From DATJKD01 sp963728295 (lineage in GTDB: Bacteria > Pseudomonadota > Gammaproteobacteria > Steroidobacterales > Steroidobacteraceae): 17,196 bases of DNA. The stretch covers positions 1-17,196 of the forward strand of contig CAVSKB010000002.1 in the NCBI GenBank assembly GCA_963728295.1, in the 5' to 3' direction. The notes under the pieces were generated by a model. It was not told where the DNA came from. It saw only the letters and a list, made by a program, of their open reading frames with translations, and made no database searches. Below, in pieces: positions 8,190-16,029 of this stretch (positions within the stretch are counted from its first letter, which is position 1; each line of letters starts with the position of its first letter). The position numbers were made by a program, and so were the translations under genes.

Positions 8190-8710
8190 AGTCGCCTGCT
8201 CTGACGATCGACGAAGTCAACTCTCTGGGACGCGCGGAATTTGTCGGCCGCTTTGGCGCCATCTATGAGAAATCACCGTGGGTGGCCGAGGGCGCCTGGA
8301 ATGCGCGGCCATTTGTGGATGCGGCGGCGCTCGAGAATGCGCTGGCCGATGTCGTGCGCCACGCGAGTCACGCGCATCAGCTCGAGCTCTTGCAGGAACA
8401 TCCGCGACTGGGTACGCGGCTCGCATTGAGCGGGTATTCGCGTTCCGAACAAGCGGGTGCTGGTCTTCTGGATGTGAGCGCTGCCGAGCGCGCCGAGCTG
8501 GAACAACTTAACAATAGCTACGAAACGAAGTTCGGCTTCCCTTTCATTCTTGCAGTGCGCAATGCCAATTCGCGCAGCATTCTCGACAGCTGCCGGACGC
8601 GCATCAACCATGACGAGAAGTCGGAGTTCGACGAGAGCCTGCGCCAGGTATTCAAGATTGCGCACTTCCGTCTGTCCGATCTGCTGGACGCTCCCACCCT
8701 TGCTCGGTAA
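8186..8710 (+). CDS. uraD: OHCU decarboxylase
   Basis: Decarboxylates 2-oxo-4-hydroxy-4-carboxy-5-ureidoimidazoline to S-allantoin, following UraH and preceding PuuE. The protein is 174 residues and all-helical in character. Signature residues are the catalytic His72 in LQEHPRLGTR, SEQAGAG with Glu88, and the conserved NNSYETKFGFPFILAVRN stretch near 130. No signal sequence is seen, so it is cytoplasmic. Its ATG overlaps the puuE stop. About 50 bp separate its stop from the permease ATG, so the permease may be in the same transcript. Codon use here is less GC-biased than in the next gene: in 44 codons I counted from about 8348, 17 end in A or T. Confidence 0.95.
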   Translation: MKSPALTIDEVNSLGRAEFVGRFGAIYEKSPWVAEGAWNARPFVDAAALENALADVVRHASHAHQLELLQEHPRLGTRLALSGYSRSEQAGAGLLDVSAAERAELEQLNNSYETKFGFPFILAVRNANSRSILDSCRTRINHDEKSEFDESLRQVFKIAHFRLSDLLDAPTLAR

Positions 8711-8761
8711 CGGCAAACGTCTCGGCTTGAGTGCCACGAGCGATACAGAGGACTGAGCGTC

Positions 8762-10001
8762 ATGTGGATTCAAGGGCGCCTGGCAGTGATGAACTTCATG
8801 CAGTTCTTCGTCTGGGGCGCGTGGCTGATCTCCCTCGGCGCCTACATGATCGTCACGCTCGGCTTCACCGGCGGGCAGGTCGGCAGCATCTACGCGACGA
8901 TGGGCGTCGGCGTCGCTGTTCATGCCGGGCCTGCATGGGCATCGTCGCGGACCGCTGGCTGAACGCGGAGCGCCTGTACGGGATCCTGCACCTGATCGGC
9001 GCGGGGCTGCTGCTCTGGGCGTCGACGGTCAAGGACTTCGAGACGCTGTACTTGATCATGCTGCTGAACGCGATGGTCTACATGCCGACCATCGCGCTCA
9101 ACAACACCGTGTCGTACAGGGTGCTCGAGCAGCAGGGCTTCAACGTCATCCAGAAGTTCCCGCCGATCCGCGTCTGGGGCACGGTCGGCTTCATCGTCGC
9201 GATGTGGATGGTGGATTTCGCGGGCTGGACGAAGAGCGCGCTGCAGCTCTACATCAGCGCGGGCGCCGCGGCTTTCCTCGGCCTCTACGCCTTCACGATG
9301 CCGAAGTGCCCGCCGGCGCGCCGCGACTGGCAAAGCGCAGCCTGGTCTCGGCGCTCGGGCTCGATGCCTTCGTGCTGTTCCGGCGCACGCAGATGCTGGT
9401 GTTCTTCCTCTTCGCGATGATGCTGGGCGCGGCGCTGCAGATCACCAACGCCTTCGGCGGCGCGTTCCTGGACGATTTCAAGACGCTCTATCCGGGCACC
9501 TTCGGCGTCGAGCATCCGAACCTGCTGCTGTCGATCTCGCAGATCTCCGAGACGCTCTTCATCCTGACGATCCCGTTCTTCCTGCAGCGCTTCGGCATCA
9601 AGATCGTGATGCTGATCAGCATCTTCGCCTGGGTGTTCCGCTTCGGGCTGTTCGCGTTCGGCGACCCGGGCGCGGGGCTGTGGATGCTGGTGCTGTCGAT
9701 GATCATCTACGGCATGGCTTTCGACTTCTTCAACATCTCGGGCTCGCTGTTCGTGGACCGCGAGGCGGAACCCACCATCCGCGCGAGCGCGCAGGGGCTC
9801 TTCATGATCATGACGAACGGCCTCGGCGCGTTCTTCGGCAGCATGGCGGCCGGCATGGTCGTCGATCACTTCACGGTGAACGGCGTGAAGGACTGGCAGA
9901 GCATCTGGCTGGCGTTCGCGGGCTACGCGCTCGTCCTCGGGCTCGCGTTCCCGTTCGTGTTCAGATACCGGAGCGATCGGGCGGCGGTGGCCGCTGCATG
10001 A
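8762..10001 (+). CDS. MFS nucleoside permease (NupG/XapB type), frameshifted
   Basis: Proton-coupled nucleoside importer of the inner membrane, about 410 residues and 12 membrane segments when the frames are joined. MNFMQFFVWGAWLISLGAYM, GIVADRWLNAERLYGI, MLLNAMVYMPTIALNN and FPPIRVWGTVGFIVAMW follow the E. coli NupG/XapB pattern closely. Three frame changes interrupt it: an extra base near 8912, an extra base near 8934 and a missing base near 9330. Between 8762 and 8911, 8935 and 9329, and 9331 and 10001 the protein reads cleanly. AGAGGA at 8747-8752 precedes the ATG. Its position directly after uraD suggests it supplies nucleosides or purines to the pathway. Third positions are strongly GC: only 2 of 54 codons counted in the distal part end in A or T. 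Either nucleoside or purine base could be the substrate. Confidence 0.85.
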
Positions 10002-10033
10002 CTCGCCAGGTAGCGAGCGCAGAGATGACCTTC

Positions 10034-10062
10034 TCGTCGAGCGGCGCACCGGCTGCCGACGA
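10034..10062. terminator. Possible hairpin between convergent genes
   Basis: TCGTCG (10034-10039) pairs with CGACGA (10057-10062), with an inner AGC/GCT pairing. A second 5-bp stem CTCGC/GCGAG sits at 10002-10017 just after the permease stop. Neither has a T-tract, so intrinsic termination is only weakly supported. The location between two converging stops (10001 and 10069) is what makes it worth listing. Confidence 0.22.
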
Positions 10063-10068
10063 CGATTG

Positions 10069-11574
10069 CTATTCGACGCGCTGCGCGGGCACGATCTCCC
10101 CGGTGTCGAGGATGTCGATCCGCACGACCCGTTTACCCTCGCGCACGAAGGTCATCGTCCACGGGCGGATCTTCAGGAACAACTGCGTTGGCGATTCGGC
10201 GAAGAGTTCGGCGCGAGCGCCGTGGGGGAAGTCGATGAAGAGGCGGCTGCCTTCGCGGGTGATGGTGACGATGCGGCCGGGGAACTGGTAGCGGCCGGCG
10301 TACGCGGCGGCGAGCTGTCGGTTCGAGCGGGACGATCCGGCGCGCCTTGGCGCGGCGGTCGGCGATCCACTTCTCAAGGGCGATGCGCGAGGTGCGCTCG
10401 CAGTCGGTGGAAGGAGCCGTCGAGCGGGCCGGCGGCCGGTGACTCCGGTGCGCGGTGCGTTCGCTACCTCCGGCACGAACGCATGGATGAAGGTGCAGGC
10501 GAAGACATTGTGGGTGATGTCCTCGCCGACCTGGTAGTGGTGGTCGGCGAGGGCTTCGCTGTTGGCGAGCATGACGAGCGTGAGCCGCCGCGCCGGTATC
10601 TTCAGGTACATCGCGGAAAAGCCGGTGCCCCAGTGGCCGAAGTGCCAGACCAGGCGCGTGCCGCGGTAGTCGGTGACGTACCAGCCGAGGCCCTGCGCGA
10701 GCGGCTGGCCGGCGTTCGAGAGGAAGGGCGTCCACGCGCGGGCCTGCATCGCCTCGCCGAGGAACGCGTGGCGATCGACGGCGGCGTCGTACTTCGCCAG
10801 GTCGCGCACGGTGGACAGCAGCCCGGCCGACGCCCAGAAGTCCGCGGGCGGATAGGACGTGCGCAGCACCTCGCCGTCGCCGTAGTAGGTGTAGGGCTGG
10901 GCGACCCTCGCCAGGGCCTGGCGATAGCGTTCGAGGTTGGCTTCGCCGAGCAGGGCCCATGTCTGCCCGTCGTCGACGACGTCGGGGCCCGGCACGCTGT
11001 CGCGCATCGCCAGCGGCTCGAGGAACGTCTCGACGAACAGCTGCGCGCAGCGGCTTGCCGGTCGCCTGCTCGAGGACGGCCTTGAGGTGCTCGAAGCGCT
11101 CGGGGTTGTAGTTGAACTTGCTCGCCGGGCGTGCCTTCGGACGTGTGGCTGAGCAGGTGCTTGATGCGGACGCGGTCGTCCTTGATCTCGGGCACGTAGC
11201 GCGACACCGGCGCGTCGAGGTCGAGCTTGCCCTGCTCGACGAGCTGCAGCACGAGGATCGCCGTGAACGTCTTGGTGACCGAGGCGATGTGGTAGAGCGT
11301 GTCCGGCGTGGCGGGCACGCGGCGCTCGACGTCCGCGTAGCCGAACCCCTCGAGTCCAGAGGACCTCGCCGTCCTCGAGGATCACGGCGGAAAGGCCGGG
11401 GATCTTCAGGCGCTCGCGATCGGCTTCGAGCTGTTGGCGGAAACGATCGACACGGAGGTCATTCGGTTCGGCAGGAGCCGGTTCCTGCGCCTGCGCTCGG
11501 ACGGCTCCGGCGCCGATCAGCATAAGCCCGGCGAGCAGCGCCATAGCGATGGCCTGGGATGCGTGAGGCAGCAT
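10069..11574 (-). CDS. Exported serine hydrolase, beta-lactamase/PBP-like, frameshifted
   Basis: Serine hydrolase of the class C beta-lactamase / penicillin-binding-like fold, about 500 residues when joined. The start MLPHASQAIAMALLAGLMLI with a following AVRAQAQ is a Sec signal peptide, so it is exported. The SxxK nucleophile motif SVTK (in HIASVTKTF) is at 11271-11282, followed by KHLLSHTSEGTPG, YTYYGDGE as the likely Tyr motif, and VWHFGHWGTGFSAMY near the KTG-equivalent position. The C-terminus has an AYAGRYQFPG lipocalin-like domain. It reads through all frames in turn: breaks near 11346-11349 (extra base in a CCCC run), 11120, 11048, and three between about 10450 and 10330, each consistent with a +1 shift. 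Activity (peptidase, esterase or amidase) cannot be told from sequence. It is divergent from the TonB receptor. Confidence 0.75.
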   Translation of the reverse strand: MLPHASQAIAMALLAGLMLIGAGAVRAQAQEPAPAEPNDLRVDRFRQQLEADRERLKIPGLSAVILEDGEVLWTRGVRLRGRRAPRARHAGHALPHRLGHQDVHGDPRAAARRAGQARPRRAGVALRARDQGRPRPHQAPAQPHVRRHARRASSTTTPSASSTSRPSSSRRPASRCAQLFVETFLEPLAMRDSVPGPDVVDDGQTWALLGEANLERYRQALARVAQPYTYYGDGEVLRTSYPPADFWASAGLLSTVRDLAKYDAAVDRHAFLGEAMQARAWTPFLSNAGQPLAQGLGWYVTDYRGTRLVWHFGHWGTGFSAMYLKIPARRLTLVMLANSEALADHHYQVGEDITHNVFACTFIHAFVPEVANAPRTGVTGRRPARRLLPPTASAPRASPLRSGSPTAAPRRAGSSRSNRQLAAAYAGRYQFPGRIVTITREGSRLFIDFPHGARAELFAESPTQLFLKIRPWTMTFVREGKRVVRIDILDTGEIVPAQRVE

Positions 11575-11578
11575 GGCG

Positions 11579-11587
11579 TCCTCCTCC
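11579..11587 (-). promoter_or_regulatory. Ribosome binding site of the serine hydrolase
   Basis: GGAGGAGGA on the minus strand ends 4 nt before the ATG at 11574. It decides between that ATG and upstream in-frame starts reaching 11655, because the ATG at 11574 directly opens a hydrophobic signal peptide. Confidence 0.65.
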
Positions 11588-11649
11588 ATGACAGGTGGGA
11601 TCGGCGCGGTGATGCCGGAGCGAACTCGCTCAACTTGAGATTCCCGACT

Positions 11650-11671
11650 AGACAAAATGGTTTAGTTGTCT
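11650..11671. repeat. Inverted repeat AGACAA/TTGTCT
   Basis: AGACAA (11650-11655) and TTGTCT (11666-11671) form perfect 6-bp arms around a 10-bp AT-rich spacer, upstream of the serine hydrolase. The layout resembles a dimeric regulator site. The same hexamer recurs as TTGTCT at 11949-11954 and 12000-12005 near the receptor. Confidence 0.4.
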
Positions 11672-11817
11672 TGCAAATCCACTGGCGCACTAGGAAAGTC
11701 CCGCACCCGTAAACCCTCGTTACGACGGCCGCATCCCAGCGGTCGCCCCATCGACAGCAGGTTTTTCATGCTCGCTGCCGCCGCAGGTCGAGATCTCAAT
11801 ATCTAGGGCTTGGATGT

Positions 11818-11830
11818 CCAGGGAGCACGC
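11818..11830 (+). repeat. 13-bp direct repeat, copy 1
   Basis: CCAGGGAGCACGC is identical to copy 2 at 12037-12049, 219 bp away. No start codon follows this copy at the corresponding distance. Confidence 0.5.
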
Positions 11831-11970
11831 ACCGCTTGGCCGTACGCGATCTCGTCTATCACATCGTTGCGACCTGACTCGCGATGCACGCGCCCCAACC
11901 AGTGGCGCCGTGGCTCCAACTCCGCTGAGCGAGTAGACTCGGCGCCCATTGTCTAGCATCCGGCCCCGTT

Positions 11971-11994
11971 CCATCCGGGTAGTGACCCGGACGG
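11971..11994. repeat. Strong hairpin upstream of the TonB receptor
   Basis: TCCGGGT (11974-11980) and ACCCGGA (11985-11991) are perfectly complementary around an AGTG loop. Pairing extends past one mismatch to CC/GG, giving about 10 stem positions. It sits roughly 60 nt before the receptor ATG, probably in the leader. There is no T-tract; it could be an attenuator-like or mRNA-stability element. Confidence 0.4.
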
Positions 11995-12036
11995 CAGGGT
12001 TGTCTGACGATCGATTGGTGACGGCCGAACCCTTAC

Positions 12037-12049
12037 CCAGGGAGCACGC
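12037..12049 (+). repeat. 13-bp direct repeat, copy 2, containing the receptor RBS
   Basis: This second CCAGGGAGCACGC contains GGGAG (12040-12044), placed 8 nt before the ATG at 12053, so this copy includes the Shine-Dalgarno of the receptor. Confidence 0.5.
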
Positions 12050-12052
12050 CTC

Positions 12053-14369
12053 ATGATCACTTCGACGAGCAAGACCATGCGAATCCGGCGACCGACCGCT
12101 CGCCACCGTGTTCGCGACCTCTCTCCCCGCGTGCCTCTGGATCTCCTGCGCGTGCAGCTCAAAGCGAGCGCGCCGCCGAGCGCGCTCCTCGGGCGCGCTC
12201 GAAGAGATCATCGTCACTGCGCAGAAGCGCGAGCAGAACATCCAGGACATCGGCATGACGATCACCGCCTTCACGGGTGACGACATTCGCGACTTCGGCT
12301 TCACGAATGCCCAGGACCTCGCGAAGCAGACACCCGCGCTGAGTTTCAACCTGAACGCCAACGACGACGTGTCGATGACGTTCTCGCTGCGCGGCGTGGG
12401 GCTCGATGATTTCTCGGCGTTCAACGAAGCGCCGGTCGCGATCTACTTCGACGGCGTCTACCAGGCGACGCTCGCCGGCAACAACAGCCAGCTCTTCGAC
12501 CTCGAGCGCGTCGAGATCCTCAAGGGCCCGCAGGGCACCTTGTACGGACGCAACACGACGGGCGGCATCGTCCATTTCATCAGCCGCAAGCCGACCAAGG
12601 AGCTCGAGGGCTACGTCGATGTCTCGCTCGGCGAGTACGCGTTGCGTCGCTTCGAAGGCGCGGTTTCGGGCCCGCTGACCGACTGCGATCCAGGGGCGTC
12701 TCTCCGGCGTCTACATCGAGAGCGACGGCTATTCCGAGGCGCGCTTCCCGGGCGTCGAGGACGGCGGAACCGCCGACGAGTACGCGGTGCGCGGCCAGCT
12801 TCGCTTCGAGCCGAGCGACCAGAGCAACGTGCTGCTGAGCGCTTACTACATCGACGCGGATTTCAGTCCCGACGCCGTACGAGCACGGCTCGGTGACGTT
12901 GCTGCCGGACGGCGTGACGGTCGTCTCCCTGCCGCCCGATGAGCCGAACCCGCTCTGTCCCGGCAGACCACCCGGCGCCGACTGCCTCGGCTACCAGGAT
13001 CGCGACGGCGACCCGTTCGCGCAGGAGAACAACCGCCCGAAGCGCACGGACCTGCAGAAGTTCGGTGCGTCCGTCACGATCGACTGGAATCTCGGCGGCG
13101 CGACGCTGACGTCGATCACCGGCTACGAGGACGTCGACAAGCTGTACGAGGAAGACGCGGACGCCGGGCCGGGCGACTACATCAAGGTCGACGATTTCCT
13201 CGACAGCGAGCAGTGGAGCCAGGAGCTGCGTCTCGCCGGCGGCGACCGCACCGTTTCGCTGGACGACCGGTCTCTACTATTTCAATCGCGACGTGCATTC
13301 CGGGCCGCGCGTCGACCTGACCGGTGTCGGCTTCATCAGCGGGCCGTGCCTTCGCGCATGACGACACCGAGTCCTGGGCGCTGTTCGGCCAGGTCGAGTA
13401 CGACTTCACGCCGCAATGGACCGGCGTGCTCGGTCTCCGCTACACGAACGACCGACGCGAATACGAGCTGCAAGCGGTCGACGAGAGCGGTCTGCGCGGT
13501 CATGTTTGGCTTCCCGCCGAACCCGATCATCGATTTCCGCGAAGAGACCGTGGGCGATCTCGCGATCCACGACGACGACTACGTGACGCCGCACGTCGAG
13601 CTCGACTGGCATCCGAACGACGACTGGCTCGTCTACGGCTCGTGGTCGCGCGGCGTCAAGAGCGCGGGCTTCAACCAGGATCCCGGCCTCAACGGGCCGC
13701 GCGACCCGACGACGATCCCGGTCGACAAGGAAGTGCTCGATGCCTACGAGCTCGGCTTCAAGTCAACGCTCGCGGACGGCAAGGTGCGCTTCAATGCCGC
13801 GGCGTTCTACTACGACTACAACGATTTCCAGGCGTTCACATTCCAGAACCTGCTGAACAAGCTTTCGAACGCGGATGCCGAGATCTACGGTGTCGAAGCC
13901 GAGCTGCAGGCGCAGCCGACCGAGCGCTGGAACTTGCGACTCGGCGTGTCGTCACTGGACACGACCGTCGAGGGAATCACAGCGCAGAGCCGCCCCAGCG
14001 GCGCGAGCGTTCCGCTCGGCGATCGCGAAATGCCGCTGGCGCCCGACCTGCAGGTGAACGGCCTCGTGCGCTACACGTTTCCGATCTGGAACGGGCGCCT
14101 CGCGCTGCAGGGCGACTTCACGTACATGGACGATCACTTCCTCGACCTCGAGAACAATCCGAACTCCTTCGAGGATGCCTTCATCGTGGCCAACGCGCGC
14201 ATCTCGTACGCGACCGAGGACAACCGCTACGAGGTCTCTGCTCTGGATGCAGAACGTCGGCGACGAGGAGTACCGAACGTTCAACGGCCCGATCACCGGC
14301 AACGGCTACACGCTGCAGCAGTTCGGCAAGCCGCGCTGGGCCGGCGCGACGTTGCGCGTGAACTTTTGA
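12053..14369 (+). CDS. TonB-dependent outer-membrane receptor, multiply frameshifted
   Basis: Outer-membrane beta-barrel importer driven by TonB, about 770 residues when joined. A hydrophobic signal segment (VFATSLPACLWISC) is followed by the TonB-box-like EEIIVTAQKREQNIQDI near 12201, the plug domain (FDLERVEILKGPQGTLYGRN, GGIVHFISRKP) and barrel strands such as YGSWSRGVKSAGFN. The terminal strand GATLRVNF ends in Phe, as expected for outer-membrane insertion. Seven frame changes occur near 12095, 12684, 12871, 13255, 13345, 13500 and 14237, each a +1 step, with barrel-like protein continuing every time. I therefore read it as an intact gene with insertion errors, though decay is possible. 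Substrate is unknown. The last bases overlap the amidohydrolase start (TTGA). Confidence 0.85.
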
Positions 14370-15931
14370 AACGGCTGAGCCGCCGGCAATTCATTGGCGT
14401 GGGGGCCGCGGCGGCGTTCGGCTCGCCGCTGCTCGCTGCTCTCGAGGCCAACGATCCCGGACCTGATACGACTCCGCAGATCGAGGGCCGCACGATCGTC
14501 GTGCAGCCGACCTGGGTCGTCGTCCCTGACGGCGAGAAGCTCAAGCCGCTGCGCGATCACGAGGTCGTCATCAAGGACGATCGCATCGCAGAGGTGCGCC
14601 CGCGCAAGACGAGCCGCGATGCGATCGTCGCGGACGGCCAGATCCTGCTCGCGGGATTCATCTCGGGCCACACGCACAGCGCCGCCGGGACGATGACCCG
14701 CGGGTTCATCGAGGAGAACTCGTTCGCCTCGGTGCAGACCGACGATCCGTCGATCCCGAGCCGCTCGCTGCTGCGCCCGATGGTGCTCATGGAGGACCTG
14801 AGCGACGAGGAGCTCGACGATCTGACGGCGTTGAACCTCGCCGAGATGCTGCGCAGCGGCTGCACGACCCAGGTCGAGATGTCGCTGAGCCTCAAGCAGA
14901 TGCAGTCGTACGTGCGGGTCGCGCGCAGATACGGCATCCGCGGCTATCCGGGCGGCATGGTGCCCGGCATGAAGCGGCTGCTCGCGATCTGGGGCCGTGC
15001 CGACGATCGCGTGCTGCAGGAGTCCGAGCCGGAGACTCTGGCCGAGATCGCGGCGAACCTCGCGTTCGCGCGCAGGATCAACGGCGCGGAAAACGGACGG
15101 ATCCGGCCGATGATGGCGCCGTCCGTGACATCCGTGCACACGCGGTCGACGTTCGAGGCGATCGACCGCGGCGCAAGGGAGCTCGGCAACGGCATTCACA
15201 TCCACATCCAGAACGGCTGGGACCCGAACGACCGCAAGGCGCTGCAGCGCGTGTGGGGCCAGGACGAGATCCCGATCCTGCAATCGCTCGGCCTGCTCGA
15301 CGCGCCGACGTTCGGTGCGCACCTGCTCGGGATCGATCTGCAGAAGGATCTGCCGGTGCTTGCGCACGCGAAGTTCACGTTCGCGCATTGCCCCTCCGCC
15401 GCGGGCGCGAGCGTGTTGCCGTCGAGCCAGCCCTATCCCGAAGCGCTCGCCGCTGGCGTCAACACCTGCATCGGGCTCGACACGCACTCGAACGACTATC
15501 TCGAGAACATCAAGCTCGCGGTCATGCAAGGACGCGCCCGGTCGCAGTTGCTCGGCCGATCGAGCCCGGTGCCGTTGACCGAGCCGACGATCTGGCACGC
15601 GCTGAGGAGCGCGACGCTCGGTGGGGCACACGGGCTCGGCCGTAGCGATCTCGGCCGGATCGAGGCCGGCGCGAAAGCGGATCTCTGCACCGTCGATGTC
15701 AGCGGGCTGCTCGTCGGGAACGGAACGCCGCCGCGGGAACCCTGGAACAATCTTCTCTATGCCAACGGCCTGTCCGTCCGCAACGTAATGACGGACGGCA
15801 CCTGGCAGGTGCGGGACGGCAAGCTCGTGTTCGACGATGAGGCCCGGATCGTCGCGCGCGGCGGCGCCGTGGTGCGGAAAGTCTGGTCGCTGCTCGAAGC
15901 GGAAGGGTTCTTCGTGCCGATGCCGCGGTGA
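14366..15931 (+). CDS. Tat-exported metal-dependent amidohydrolase
   Basis: Zinc- or iron-type hydrolase of the cytosine/guanine-deaminase-like branch of the amidohydrolase superfamily, 521 residues. The TTG at 14366 (overlapping the receptor's TGA) opens MKRLSRRQFIGVGAAAAFG, a clear twin-arginine signal with R6-R7, so it is folded with its metal and then exported. Metal ligands follow the family order: H102-x-H104 in SGHTHS, H278/H280 in IHIHIQN, H341 in FAHCP and D372 in GLDTH. A C-terminal beta domain contains GRIEAGAKADLCTVD. The frame is uninterrupted and strongly GC at third positions. The open frame continues upstream into the receptor, but that part is shifted receptor sequence, not a fusion. 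Deaminase, hydantoinase-like or amidase activity are all possible. Confidence 0.9.
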   Translation: MKRLSRRQFIGVGAAAAFGSPLLAALEANDPGPDTTPQIEGRTIVVQPTWVVVPDGEKLKPLRDHEVVIKDDRIAEVRPRKTSRDAIVADGQILLAGFISGHTHSAAGTMTRGFIEENSFASVQTDDPSIPSRSLLRPMVLMEDLSDEELDDLTALNLAEMLRSGCTTQVEMSLSLKQMQSYVRVARRYGIRGYPGGMVPGMKRLLAIWGRADDRVLQESEPETLAEIAANLAFARRINGAENGRIRPMMAPSVTSVHTRSTFEAIDRGARELGNGIHIHIQNGWDPNDRKALQRVWGQDEIPILQSLGLLDAPTFGAHLLGIDLQKDLPVLAHAKFTFAHCPSAAGASVLPSSQPYPEALAAGVNTCIGLDTHSNDYLENIKLAVMQGRARSQLLGRSSPVPLTEPTIWHALRSATLGGAHGLGRSDLGRIEAGAKADLCTVDVSGLLVGNGTPPREPWNNLLYANGLSVRNVMTDGTWQVRDGKLVFDDEARIVARGGAVVRKVWSLLEAEGFFVPMPR

Positions 15932-16029
15932 GCGCTGCGCGCGGGGCGCTGATTTCAATCGTGCACGAGTCACGGCTGGTGGAGGAGGTAGAGTTGCACG
16001 CACTCCACGAGGAATATCACAGTGAATAG
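15928..16029 (+). CDS. Possible 33-residue ORF bridging amidohydrolase and cyclase genes
   Basis: The GTG at 15928 overlaps the amidohydrolase stop as GTGA. The frame runs 33 codons and ends at TAG 16027-16029, eight bases into the cyclase gene, whose GTG at 16022 it overlaps. A strong GGAGGAGG at 15981-15988 could instead start an 11-residue ORF at TTG 15994 in the same frame. The C-terminal half is acidic and His-rich (VEEVELHALHEEYHSE). It matches no family I know and may be chance. Confidence 0.2.
   Translation: MSAARGALISIVHESRLVEEVELHALHEEYHSE

Larger units (their letters stand above)
11588..12052. other. Divergent intergenic region without a recognisable gene
   Basis: About 465 bp between the serine hydrolase and the TonB receptor. 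I see no supported gene. The open frame on the minus strand here is mostly the antisense of the receptor. The region is less GC-rich than its flanks and holds a four-copy TTGTCT hexamer, a 13-bp direct repeat and a strong hairpin, listed separately. No promoter stood out clearly. Confidence 0.5.

Noticed and set aside
11720..12424. 234-codon minus-strand frame reaching into the divergent intergenic region
   Set aside because: Most of it is antisense to the receptor N-terminus and plug, and the remainder shows no motif or RBS-supported start.
12893..15931. Single 1012-codon frame suggesting a TonB receptor-amidohydrolase fusion
   Set aside because: The receptor part leaves and re-enters this frame through frameshifts. 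The receptor ends naturally in GATLRVNF plus TGA, and the enzyme has its own Tat signal, so it is two genes.
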